Made by a program: the position numbers and the translations under genes
The notes under the pieces: generated by a model
The model's database searches: none
Seen by the model: the letters and a program-made list of their open reading frames with translations, nothing else
Told to the model about the DNA's origin: nothing
Shown here: positions 6,367-14,499 of the stretch, one piece after another
Position numbering within the stretch: position 1 is the first letter of the stretch
Layout of the letters: each line of letters opens with the position of its first letter
DNA from: Legionellaceae bacterium UBA6148
GTDB lineage: Bacteria; Pseudomonadota; Gammaproteobacteria; Legionellales; Legionellaceae
Length of the DNA: 16,323 nt
Direction of reading: 5' to 3'
Assembly: GCA_002423125.1 (NCBI GenBank)
Contig: DIUW01000044.1
Span: 1-16,323, forward strand

Positions 6367-8187
6367 TCATGATTGATCTATGAGCGCATTTAAAAACTGT
6401 TGACCGTATTGGGTTAGCTTATGTTGGCCGACACCGGAAACATTGAGTAATTGGTTTAATTTTTTTGGCTTAAGGCGGATCATGTCGCGCAGTGTTGCGT
6501 CACTGAAGATCATGAAAGGGGGTTTGTTTTCCTCTTGAGCTAGATCTCGACGTAATGCCCTGAGCGTTTCGAATAAGGGACTTGATGAAGATGTGTCTGA
6601 AGTAATGCGGGTCTTTTTCTTTTTTGATTTCGGCGAGTCTTTTTCTATTTGCACGGTGAGGGCAATGTTCTCTGTGCCGCGTAACACGGGGATTGCTTTT
6701 TCTGTTAATCGTAATACGTTATATTTTTCAATATCTTGAATACAATAACCTCGGTGAATGAGTTGCCAGGTTAAATGTTTCCAGTAGGCCGTTGATTTGT
6801 CTTTGCCAATTCCATAAGTACTTAATTTTTGATGTCCAACCTGTGTTATTTTTTCAGATGCGCTACCGCGTAAGACGTCAACGACATGATTTAATCCCCA
6901 ACTTTGCTTTAAACGGTAAATGCACGAAAGTAGTTTTTGGGCATCGACGGTTGCATCTGTCGTTGTTGGTGGGGTGTCACATACATCACAATACTGACAA
7001 GCGTCTTTATATTCCTCGTTAAAATAATGAAGCAAAATTTGGCGTCGACAATGCGTTGCCTCTGCAAAGGCAAGCATGTGTTGAAGTTTATGATTTTCGA
7101 TGCGTTGTTGTTCAATCGAAGGGAGATCAGTAATCCAGCTTCGTAATCGTGCGCTGTCGGCTGGAGAATATAATAATAATGCCTTTGAAGGTAATCCATC
7201 TCGGCCAGCACGGCCGGTTTCTTGATAATAACTTTCAATCGTTTTCGGAACGTCATGGTGAATCACAAATCGGACATTGGGCTTGTCTATACCCATTCCA
7301 AAGGCAAGGGTTGCGACAATAATATCAATTTCATCGTATCGAAATAACGATTGTGCTGCGCGTCGCTCATTATGTGAAAGGCCTGCATGATAGGATTTGG
7401 CTTTATATCCTAAATCGATTAATTTTTCAGTTAAAGCTTCAACTCCCGATCGAGTGCCACAATAAATAATGCCGGATTTTTGTTGTTGAACGTGTAAGAA
7501 ATCATCGATTTGTTTGATTGGATTGTTTTTAGGTAACACTTTATAATGAATATTCGGCCGATTAAACGAAGCCACGTACTGTTTTGGTTTATAGTTTAGC
7601 CTTGAAATAATGTCTTTTTGTGTTTGACTATCGGCCGTTGCAGTCAGAGCAATAATGGGTACGTCAGGAAAGTGAGACTTTAATTGCCCTAATGCGGCAT
7701 ACTCAGGCCGAAAATCGTGTCCCCATTGTGAAATACAATGGGCTTCATCAATGGCAAACAATGCAAGATCGCAGCTTTTTAAGCGGTCGAGAAATGATGG
7801 GGTCAGTAAGCGTTCTGGAGCGACATAGAGTATGTCCAGTTGATTATCATGCAGTTGCGCAAGAACGGCACGCGCTTCAACGCTTCCTAATGATGAGTTG
7901 TAATACGCTGCTCGAATGCCACATGATTTAAGTGCCGCAACTTGATCTTCCATTAAGGCAATCAATGGTGATACAACAATTCCAATCCCACTGCGTACTA
8001 ATGATGGGATTTGATAGCAGAGGGATTTACCACCACCGGTCGGCATGAGAACCAGTAAATCTTGGCCATGAATCAGATCGTGAATAATGTCGGCTTGCGG
8101 AGGACGAAAGTGGTCAAATCCGTAGTATTGTTTTAATACATTAAGTGCTGATAGTTGTGAAGGTTTGGCTTGCACAGTGTCGTTCAT
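6367..8187 (-). CDS. recQ: ATP-dependent DNA helicase RecQ
   Basis: The product is a 606-residue 3'-5' DNA helicase that acts in the RecF recombination pathway and in processing stalled forks, where it can work with RecJ, also encoded in this window. It has the full RecQ layout. Motif I is MPTGGGKS (about 48-55), the DEAH box is at 147-150 within the RecQ-specific aromatic-rich loop SQWGHDFRPEY, and motif III is ALTATA. QETGRAGRDG at 322-331 supplies the arginine finger. The zinc-binding Cys residues of the RecQ C-terminal domain are C380, C397, C400 and C403. A winged-helix region follows, and an HRDC domain occupies the last 80 residues (SPLFETLRALRRDLA to the end). Length is normal and no key residue is missing. 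It is divergent from the acyl-CoA dehydrogenase gene with 78 bases between the starts. Confidence 0.97.
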   Translation of the reverse strand: MNDTVQAKPSQLSALNVLKQYYGFDHFRPPQADIIHDLIHGQDLLVLMPTGGGKSLCYQIPSLVRSGIGIVVSPLIALMEDQVAALKSCGIRAAYYNSSLGSVEARAVLAQLHDNQLDILYVAPERLLTPSFLDRLKSCDLALFAIDEAHCISQWGHDFRPEYAALGQLKSHFPDVPIIALTATADSQTQKDIISRLNYKPKQYVASFNRPNIHYKVLPKNNPIKQIDDFLHVQQQKSGIIYCGTRSGVEALTEKLIDLGYKAKSYHAGLSHNERRAAQSLFRYDEIDIIVATLAFGMGIDKPNVRFVIHHDVPKTIESYYQETGRAGRDGLPSKALLLYSPADSARLRSWITDLPSIEQQRIENHKLQHMLAFAEATHCRRQILLHYFNEEYKDACQYCDVCDTPPTTTDATVDAQKLLSCIYRLKQSWGLNHVVDVLRGSASEKITQVGHQKLSTYGIGKDKSTAYWKHLTWQLIHRGYCIQDIEKYNVLRLTEKAIPVLRGTENIALTVQIEKDSPKSKKKKTRITSDTSSSSPLFETLRALRRDLAQEENKPPFMIFSDATLRDMIRLKPKKLNQLLNVSGVGQHKLTQYGQQFLNALIDQS

Positions 8188-8265
8188 ATGGTTATTCTTT
8201 TTGATGAAGCAATAAGGTTAGAATGGTAGCAATTTTTTGGATGTTTAAATAGTCAAGGATAGATA

Positions 8266-9420
8266 ATGGTTTTTCAATTAACTGAAGAGCATCGTGCATT
8301 TCAAACAATGGCGGCTGAGTTTGCGCGAGATAAATTAACTCCTTTTGCTGCTCAGTGGGATGATGAGTCGTATTTCCCAGTTGAAGTACTACGCGAGGCA
8401 GCTAAACTAGGTATGGCTGGACTCGTTACTCGTGAAGATATTGGTGGAAGCCAAATTTCACGATTTGATGCAGCACTTGTTTTCGAACAACTAGCAGCAG
8501 GGTGTGTAAGTACGAGTGCTTATCTTTCTATTCATAATATGGTGACGTCGTTAGTGGATAAGTACGGGGCAGAAAATTTACGTACAGCGTTTGGTAAGCG
8601 CTTAACGTCGATGGATCTGATGGCGAGCTATTGTTTAACTGAACCGGATTCTGGATCGGATGCGGCATCATTAAAGACTCGAGCTGTTCGTGACGGATCC
8701 CATTATGTATTGAATGGATCAAAGTCGTTTATTTCCGGTGCAACAGTAAGCGATGTGTATTTGTGCATGGTTAGAACAGGCGATTCGTCTCATCGAGGAA
8801 TTAGCTGTGTGCTTATTGAAAAAAATACTCCAGGCATCTCATTTGGAAAATTGGAAAAAAAAATGGGGTGGCGCAGTCAGCCAACGGCTATGGTTTACTT
8901 TGAAAATTGTCGCGTACCGGTTGAAAATCGCGTCGGTGATGAAGGTGAAGGATTTAAAATTGCACTGAATGCCCTCAATGGCGGACGAATTAACATCGCT
9001 GCATGTTCGTTAGGTGGTGCGATGGCCTGCTTACGTTTAACACAAGATTACCTTCATGAGCGTCAGCAATTTGGAAAACCATTAAGTAATTTACAAGCAC
9101 TGAGATTTTATTTTGCAGATATGTTAACTCAGTTTGATGCTGCGCGATTGCTTGTTTATCGTGCAGCGAATGCGTTGGATCAAGAAGACCCAAAAGCCCC
9201 GATGTATTGTGCGATGGCGAAACGTTACGCAACGGACGTTGCTTTTCAAATTTCAGATAAAGCCATGCAGTTACATGGAGGATATGGATATTTACAAGAG
9301 TATCAAATTGAGCGAATTTTTCGAGATTTGAGAGTGCATCAAATTTTGGAAGGAACGAATGAAATTATGCGAGAAATTATTGCTAAAGCAACATTGGATC
9401 ACGATTTTTTAATTGATTGA
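8266..9420 (+). CDS. Acyl-CoA dehydrogenase, probably isobutyryl-CoA dehydrogenase
   Basis: This 384-residue FAD enzyme oxidises acyl-CoA to the 2,3-enoyl-CoA and passes electrons to electron-transfer flavoprotein. YCLTEPDSGSDAAS (122-135) is the family's FAD/substrate segment. The C-terminal domain contains RQQFGKPL and MQLHGGYGYL. Glu362 in HQILEGTNE is the expected catalytic base. The stretch GWRSQPTAMVYFENCRVPV and NGGRINIAACSLG closely resembles human ACAD8 (isobutyryl-CoA dehydrogenase). That, together with the downstream 3-hydroxyisobutyryl-CoA hydrolase, points to valine degradation: isobutyryl-CoA to methacrylyl-CoA. The ribosome binding site AAGGA (8255-8259) fits ATG 8266. It heads a three-gene operon and starts 78 bases from divergent recQ. 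A 2-methylbutyryl-CoA or short-chain specificity cannot be excluded from sequence alone. Confidence 0.93.
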   Translation: MVFQLTEEHRAFQTMAAEFARDKLTPFAAQWDDESYFPVEVLREAAKLGMAGLVTREDIGGSQISRFDAALVFEQLAAGCVSTSAYLSIHNMVTSLVDKYGAENLRTAFGKRLTSMDLMASYCLTEPDSGSDAASLKTRAVRDGSHYVLNGSKSFISGATVSDVYLCMVRTGDSSHRGISCVLIEKNTPGISFGKLEKKMGWRSQPTAMVYFENCRVPVENRVGDEGEGFKIALNALNGGRINIAACSLGGAMACLRLTQDYLHERQQFGKPLSNLQALRFYFADMLTQFDAARLLVYRAANALDQEDPKAPMYCAMAKRYATDVAFQISDKAMQLHGGYGYLQEYQIERIFRDLRVHQILEGTNEIMREIIAKATLDHDFLID

Positions 9421-9433
9421 AAAAGGAAAAAAA

Positions 9434-10207
9434 ATGAATTTGATAGAACAGGATCGTGAAGAAGGCATCTTAATGCTAACCCTCAATCGTCCGGATAAAC
9501 TGAATGCATTAAATGCGGACGTGCTCCAACAATTATCCGATCGTCTAACGCATGCAAAGCATGATCCAGACGTTAAAGCTTTATTACTAACTGGCCAAGG
9601 CAAAGCATTTTGTGCTGGTGCGGATATTAGTCGACTGGCTGAGTGCAATGCACAAACGGGTTATGAATTTGCATGTTTTGGTCAGCAGGTGTTTCGACAG
9701 TTGGAAACATTGGGTAAGCCATCGCTTGCTGCAATTAATGGTTTTGCTTTTGGTGGTGGTTGCGAGCTGGCGATGTCTGCAACACTACGTCTTGCTTCTG
9801 TGACGGCTCAATTTGGCCAGCCTGAAGTTAAACTGGGGGTTATTCCTGGTTATGGCGGAACTCAGCGATTGGCGCGTTTAGTTGGTAAAGGGCGTGCACT
9901 TGATTTATGTCTGACGGGTCGATTTATTGATGCTAAAACAGCACTTGATTGGGGATTGGTGAGTGCTGTATATGAGCCAGATGTGTTACTTAGTGAAGCA
10001 AAAAAATGGTTGCATACCATTATGGGAATGGCGCCTCTTGCCGTAAAAGCCGTGATGGAAACGATTGACCATGGTGTTGATCTTTCTCTGCCAGATGCAT
10101 TGCACTTGGAAGCGACACAATTTGCTATGGTATGTGCCAGTGCAGATAAAAGTGAAGGTGTTTCTGCCTTTTTATCAAAACGTCCGGCACAATTCAAAGG
10201 AGAATAA
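9434..10207 (+). CDS. Enoyl-CoA hydratase (crotonase family)
   Basis: This 257-residue crotonase adds water across 2-enoyl-CoA double bonds. The oxyanion-hole segments KAFCAGADI (58-65) and FGGGCELAM (107-114) are present. The two catalytic acids of true hydratases are both in place: Glu111 in GGCELA and Glu131 in FGQPEVKLG, followed by the family's IPGYGGTQRL. In this cassette the likely substrate is methacrylyl-CoA, giving 3-hydroxyisobutyryl-CoA; crotonyl-CoA is an alternative. AAGGA (9423-9427) six bases before ATG 9434 fixes the start. It begins 13 bases after the dehydrogenase stop, and the next gene begins 3 bases after its own stop, so the three are almost certainly one operon. Confidence 0.92.
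   Translation: MNLIEQDREEGILMLTLNRPDKLNALNADVLQQLSDRLTHAKHDPDVKALLLTGQGKAFCAGADISRLAECNAQTGYEFACFGQQVFRQLETLGKPSLAAINGFAFGGGCELAMSATLRLASVTAQFGQPEVKLGVIPGYGGTQRLARLVGKGRALDLCLTGRFIDAKTALDWGLVSAVYEPDVLLSEAKKWLHTIMGMAPLAVKAVMETIDHGVDLSLPDALHLEATQFAMVCASADKSEGVSAFLSKRPAQFKGE
10197..10202 (+). promoter_or_regulatory. Ribosome binding site setting a GTG start
   Basis: AAGGAG lies 8 bases before GTG 10211 and inside the end of the hydratase gene. It is one of the best Shine-Dalgarno matches in the window and supports the non-ATG start of the hydrolase. Confidence 0.75.
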
Positions 10208-10210
10208 TCA

Positions 10211-11236
10211 GTGAATACTGACGTTGTGATTACCACGCAGAATCAGCTTGGCATTATGACGCTCAATCGTCCTGACGCATTAAATGCGCTGACTTTGCCG
10301 ATGATAATGACCCTCCAGCAGCAACTTATCGAATGGCTTGATTGCCCATCGATTCATGCTGTTGTGATCCGTTCCGCAGGAAAAAAGGCCTTTTGTGCGG
10401 GAGGTGACGTACGATGGTTGTATGATGCAGGCCAACGTGGTGATCCAAATTTACTTCGCTTTTTTGAAGAAGAATATCGACTGAATCAAATGATTCATCA
10501 TTATAAAAAGCCTTATATTGCATTAATGGATGGTTTGACCATGGGGGGTGGGGTTGGTGTTTCACTACATGGTTCACATACCGTTGCAAGTGAATCGTTT
10601 GTATTTGCAATGCCAGAAACGAGTATTGGTTTTTTCCCTGATATTGGCTCGAGTTATCTTTTATCGCGATGCCCCGGTAAGATGGGTGTTTATTTGGGTT
10701 TAACTGGAAATCGGCTTAATGCAGACGAAGCCTATGCCTTCGGTTTGGTTCAATACGTCATCCAATCGTCTCAGTTTGATGATGTGATGGATGAATTGTT
10801 AACGACCGATCTATCAACAGATGCCGACTCTATGGTGAATGCATGCCTTTCTCGGGTTGCAAATACAGTGAATCGAGATTCGACCATGGCATTACAGTCT
10901 CGTGTTGATGATTGTTTTACTTATCGTGATGTGATATCCATTATCGATGCGTTGAAAAAACAAGATGATGCGTGGTCACAGGCTATTTTAACGACACTTT
11001 TGCAAAAATCTCCTTTGAGTTTGAGTGTAACATTAGATCAATTATTAAAAGCCGCATCGATGAGTTTTGATGACTGTATTCAGATGGACTTTTGCTTAGT
11101 AAAGCATTTTATGAAAGGGCATGATTTTTATGAGGGGGTGCGAGCTTTGCTGATTGATAAAGATAAATCTCCAAAATGGCAACCTGATTGTTTATCGAAT
11201 GTTGAAACGCGAGTCGTTCAAGAGTATTTCAAATAA
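10211..11236 (+). CDS. 3-hydroxyisobutyryl-CoA hydrolase
   Basis: This 341-residue crotonase-fold thioesterase releases 3-hydroxyisobutyrate from its CoA ester, letting valine carbon leave the CoA-bound stage before toxic methacrylyl-CoA accumulates. It differs from hydratases in the expected way. FCAGGD (61-66) and GGGVGVSLHG (112-121) form the oxyanion hole, the second lacking the hydratase Glu. AMPETSIGFFPDIG carries Glu136 and Asp144, equivalent to the catalytic pair of human HIBCH. SRCPGKMGVYLGLTG follows as in that family. The length, longer than a simple hydratase, also fits. Translation starts at GTG 10211 with a strong AAGGAG. It is the last gene of the cassette. The usual next enzyme, 3-hydroxyisobutyrate dehydrogenase, is not encoded in this window. 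Confidence 0.93.
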   Translation: MNTDVVITTQNQLGIMTLNRPDALNALTLPMIMTLQQQLIEWLDCPSIHAVVIRSAGKKAFCAGGDVRWLYDAGQRGDPNLLRFFEEEYRLNQMIHHYKKPYIALMDGLTMGGGVGVSLHGSHTVASESFVFAMPETSIGFFPDIGSSYLLSRCPGKMGVYLGLTGNRLNADEAYAFGLVQYVIQSSQFDDVMDELLTTDLSTDADSMVNACLSRVANTVNRDSTMALQSRVDDCFTYRDVISIIDALKKQDDAWSQAILTTLLQKSPLSLSVTLDQLLKAASMSFDDCIQMDFCLVKHFMKGHDFYEGVRALLIDKDKSPKWQPDCLSNVETRVVQEYFK

Positions 11237-11240
11237 GCTC

Positions 11241-11270
11241 TTTTAATTTACAACAGTGGTGTGATATAGT
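11241..11270 (+). promoter_or_regulatory. Predicted extended -10 promoter
   Basis: TGATATAGT (11262-11270) is an extended -10 element (TG-N-TATAGT) with a weak -35, TTTTAA (11241-11246), 18 bases upstream. It lies just after the hydrolase stop and would give the metallophosphoesterase gene its own transcript with a leader of roughly 75 bases. The call rests on pattern only. Confidence 0.35.
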
Positions 11271-11350
11271 GCAACACGCTCTTATTGTGGGATCTGTTTT
11301 GTTGCAGGCCTCCTGACAATTTCGAATTTTCTATTCAAGGTAAAAAAAAT

Positions 11351-12805
11351 ATGCACGTTTTAAACTATATTGAAGAAGGTGTTGATATTTACTCAATGCC
11401 TGGCGTTCATGAAGTGCTGAGAGGCATGCCTGGTGATGAAATTCTCATCGGTGATCTTCATGCAAACTCGATGAAATTCTTTTATTATCTTATTCGTCAT
11501 GGGGTTATTAGTGGATTAGCGGAAGAGGAATATCAGGAAATTGTTACGATTTGTACCAAAAGAGCAGACGAACTGACTGAAAGTGAGTTGGAGTATTTTA
11601 AATTATTATTAGGTGGTCTGACTTATAATTGTGGCGTCATTGTCAATTTAGGCGGAGATAATGTTTTTGACAAATGCAAGAGTCCCGATTTTTTTGTGAT
11701 GAGTATTGTTCGATCCTTGATTGAGCATGGAGTAACCATTAAAAATTATATTTCGAATCACGATGTCGAATTAGCAGAACTCAGCGAGTTAGGCCTGATT
11801 GGTGACGATATGCTCGCGCCAAGATTAAGCACTAAAGACTACCACTCATTTAGAGAGACTGCTGTCTTATTAAAAAGAGGGCTTGTTACAAAACAAGAGT
11901 TGCTTGATCTTTATAATGGTTATTACAAAACCACCTTTCGCGCATTGGGCCGCTTTGTTGATACAAGCGGAAAAGTTCCTCGAGTTTTTATTGTCAGTCA
12001 TGCCGCTATCGATCTAAATACGATCAAAAAAGAAGCTGATTACCTTGAGCCTGATCAAGGCCATGATGTAAATTATTTTCCGCAATTAATGAAGACGATG
12101 GATACCATCGATCGAAAATTTCGACTGGTTGTTGATGGCAATTGGATACATGACCTCTATGATCAAAACGCCATGAAAGAAGCCTATAAAAGGCGTTGCG
12201 ATTTAAGGGAGCATCCTTTTGTATGTTCAATGTGGAATCGAGATTACGACAGTCTTGACCGTACAATGGTGCAAGATGACTATGATATTTATTATATTCA
12301 TGGCCATGATGACTGGGATCCGGGCGCGCCTAATTGTTGTAATTTAAATAACAATCTTGGTAAGACGTTAGACAATTCAAAAGGGCAATATTCGATCATT
12401 TATGTTACGAATCATGATCTTCCGCCTTCAGTTGACGAGGATTATCAATTTTTTACTGGTAAAGTGGTAACTGCCGTAAGAGAAGCTGAGTTGGAAAGCA
12501 GAAGATCGCAACAATCGTTCGAAGAGGACGAGATCGAGAGTGAGAGGGATGATGGTAACGCATACTCAACACCGCTTCGAAAAACTGTTGCGACCCTTCA
12601 ACAGGGGCGATTATTGAGTTGCGAGCGTCTTGCGGAAGGCAGTGAATCGGATAGCACTGGGTCTGAAATGGAGTCGACTATTTTTTCAAATAGCTATTCC
12701 CCCATTTTCCTTCATCCTGTTCGAGGTTATCCAGCTAGACAACAGAACGCTGCAGCAGAGGATGCTGCTGACAGGAGTCGTTCAGATACAGCAACGCCTC
12801 ACTGA
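11351..12805 (+). CDS. Metallophosphoesterase-like protein, candidate secreted effector
   Basis: This 484-residue protein has the ordered metal-binding motifs of calcineurin/PPP-type phosphoesterases. They are IGDLHAN with Asp35 and His37, GGDNVFDK with Asp103 and Asp107 (a GDxxDRG variant), SNHDVE with Asn136-His137 (in place of GNHE), VSHAAI with His217, and IHGHDDW with His317/His319. All ligand positions are filled, so an active dinuclear-metal phosphatase is likely; the substrate is unknown. From about residue 375 the chain becomes charged and Ser-rich, probably disordered, with an acidic patch FEEDEIESERDD at 390-401 and SESDSTGSEMES further on. Legionella has type IV-secreted PPP-fold phosphatases (WipA, WipB), and the GDLHAN...RHG opening recalls them from memory. 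AAGG at 11337-11340 supports ATG 11351; a TTG at 11285 in frame is less likely. No operon partner is evident. Confidence 0.85.
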   Translation: MHVLNYIEEGVDIYSMPGVHEVLRGMPGDEILIGDLHANSMKFFYYLIRHGVISGLAEEEYQEIVTICTKRADELTESELEYFKLLLGGLTYNCGVIVNLGGDNVFDKCKSPDFFVMSIVRSLIEHGVTIKNYISNHDVELAELSELGLIGDDMLAPRLSTKDYHSFRETAVLLKRGLVTKQELLDLYNGYYKTTFRALGRFVDTSGKVPRVFIVSHAAIDLNTIKKEADYLEPDQGHDVNYFPQLMKTMDTIDRKFRLVVDGNWIHDLYDQNAMKEAYKRRCDLREHPFVCSMWNRDYDSLDRTMVQDDYDIYYIHGHDDWDPGAPNCCNLNNNLGKTLDNSKGQYSIIYVTNHDLPPSVDEDYQFFTGKVVTAVREAELESRRSQQSFEEDEIESERDDGNAYSTPLRKTVATLQQGRLLSCERLAEGSESDSTGSEMESTIFSNSYSPIFLHPVRGYPARQQNAAAEDAADRSRSDTATPH

Positions 12806-12821
12806 TTCCAGCATGTTGATA

Positions 12822-12851
12822 TTCGACTTTAGCCATTTTTAAAAATATACT
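12822..12851 (+). promoter_or_regulatory. Possible prfC promoter
   Basis: TATACT (12846-12851) resembles a -10 box, with TTCGAC (12822-12827) as a poor -35 at 18-base spacing. It is the most AT-rich part of the short gap upstream of prfC. Transcription would start at about 12858, just before the stem-loop at 12861-12886. Confidence 0.3.
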
Positions 12852-12860
12852 ATAAAATGT

Positions 12861-12893
12861 CGTCTTTGCGAGCGTTCTCAAAGACGCACTTTT
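12861..12893 (+). terminator. Stem-loop with T-run between phosphoesterase gene and prfC
   Basis: CGTCTTTG (12861-12868) pairs perfectly with CAAAGACG (12879-12886), and GAG/CTC can add pairs in the loop. TTTT follows at 12890-12893, three bases past the stem. It is most simply the rho-independent terminator of the upstream orphan gene. If the predicted promoter is right, it would also form the very 5' end of the prfC mRNA and could act as a leader structure. Confidence 0.5.
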
Positions 12894-12915
12894 CCTTTAA
12901 CTGTGAATTTATACC

Positions 12916-14496
12916 ATGTCTGATTTTTTTCAAGAATTTACCAAACGGCGAACATTTGCCATTATTTCCCATCCCGATGCGGGTAAAACCACGGTCACTG
13001 AAAAATTGCTGCTATTTGGAGGTGCTATCCAATTAGCCGGTACCGTAAAAGGCCGTAAAGCGACTCGTCATGCAACATCCGATTGGATGGAAATGGAAAA
13101 AGAGCGTGGTATCTCGATTACTACTTCCGTGATGCAATTTGTGCATAACGATCATGTGATGAATCTGCTTGATACGCCTGGACACGAAGACTTTTCTGAA
13201 GATACCTATCGGACATTAACCGCAGTTGATTCGGCGTTGATGGTGATTGACGTTGCCAAAGGGGTTGAGGATCGAACCGTAAAATTAATGGATGTTTGTC
13301 GCTTACGTGATACACCCATTATGACGTTTATTAATAAATTGGATAGAGAGGGGCGTGAGCCGATTGAATTGTTGGATGAAGTTGAAACGGTGCTCGGAAT
13401 TCAATGTGCGCCGATTACCTGGCCAGTCGGCATGGGGAAACGTTTCAAAGGCATTTACCATTTGTATCAAGATGTTGTTTACCTGTATCAATCAGGGAAA
13501 AATAATCAAAAGCAAGAATCGCTTCAAATTAAAGGGCTTGATAATCCTGAATTGGATAAACTATTAGGCGACAGTGCACGAGAGCTTCGTGAAGAGCTTA
13601 CCTTGGTTAAAGGCGCTTCGCATGCTTTTGATTTAGATGCTTATTTAGCAGGAAAAATGACGCCAGTTTATTTCGGATCAGCAATCAATAATTTTGGTAT
13701 TAAAGAATTATTGGATGATTTTGCAAGCTATGCGCCAGCACCGTTATCTCGATCGACTCAAACGCGATTGGTTCACCCCAATGAAGAAGAGTTTACTGGT
13801 TTTGTGTTTAAAATTCAGGCAAATATGGATCCCAAACATCGCGATCGTATTGCGTTTATGCGAATTTGTTCAGGTAAATTTACCAAAGGTATGAAACTGA
13901 AGCATTTGCGACTCAATAAAGAAGTTCAAATTTCAACCGCATTGACCTTTATGGCAGGTGACCGATCGCATGCTGAAACGGCATTGCCAGGTGATATTAT
14001 TGGGTTACATAATCATGGAACCATACGTATTGGCGATACCTTCACGCAAGGCGAAGATTTGAAGTTTACCGGGATCCCTAATTTTGCGCCGGAGTTGTTC
14101 CGATTAGTTCGGTTGAAAGATCCTTTAAAAAGCAAAGCACTGATGAAAGGTTTGATTGAATTATCTGAAGAGGGTGCTACACAGGTATTCCGTCCATTGA
14201 ATAGTAATCAATTGATTTTAGGTGCTGTCGGAGTATTGCAATTTGATGTGGTTGCTCATCGCTTGAAGCACGAATACAAAGTAGATTGCGTCTATGAATC
14301 AGTCAGTGTGAGTTGCGCGCGTTGGGTGTATAGCAGCGATCCTAAAGCAATGCAGGATTTTCAATTAAAAGCACATGATTATTTGGCATTGGATGGAAGT
14401 GACTCGTTAATGTATCTTGCGCCAACACGTGTGAATCTTTCCATGGCTCACGATCGTTATCCGAATATAGAATTTTCAGCAACAAGGGATCATTAA
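12916..14496 (+). CDS. prfC: Peptide chain release factor 3 (RF3)
   Basis: This 526-residue translational GTPase, of normal RF3 length, recycles RF1/RF2 from the ribosome after peptide release. The G1 loop is SHPDAGKTT (18-26), with the RF3-typical RRTFAIISHPDAGKT context. The switch I region contains RGISITTSVMQF. G3 is DTPGHED (86-92), G4 is NKLDRE (140-145), and GSA near TPVYFGSAINNFG marks G5. The domain II segment FTGFVFKIQANMDPKHRDR and the C-terminal VGVLQFDVVAHRLKHEY are RF3 hallmarks that distinguish it from EF-G and LepA. No motif is altered. The nearest Shine-Dalgarno-like sequence is weak. ubiG follows after 3 bases, so the two are probably co-transcribed. Confidence 0.97.
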   Translation: MSDFFQEFTKRRTFAIISHPDAGKTTVTEKLLLFGGAIQLAGTVKGRKATRHATSDWMEMEKERGISITTSVMQFVHNDHVMNLLDTPGHEDFSEDTYRTLTAVDSALMVIDVAKGVEDRTVKLMDVCRLRDTPIMTFINKLDREGREPIELLDEVETVLGIQCAPITWPVGMGKRFKGIYHLYQDVVYLYQSGKNNQKQESLQIKGLDNPELDKLLGDSARELREELTLVKGASHAFDLDAYLAGKMTPVYFGSAINNFGIKELLDDFASYAPAPLSRSTQTRLVHPNEEEFTGFVFKIQANMDPKHRDRIAFMRICSGKFTKGMKLKHLRLNKEVQISTALTFMAGDRSHAETALPGDIIGLHNHGTIRIGDTFTQGEDLKFTGIPNFAPELFRLVRLKDPLKSKALMKGLIELSEEGATQVFRPLNSNQLILGAVGVLQFDVVAHRLKHEYKVDCVYESVSVSCARWVYSSDPKAMQDFQLKAHDYLALDGSDSLMYLAPTRVNLSMAHDRYPNIEFSATRDH

Positions 14497-14499
14497 ACT

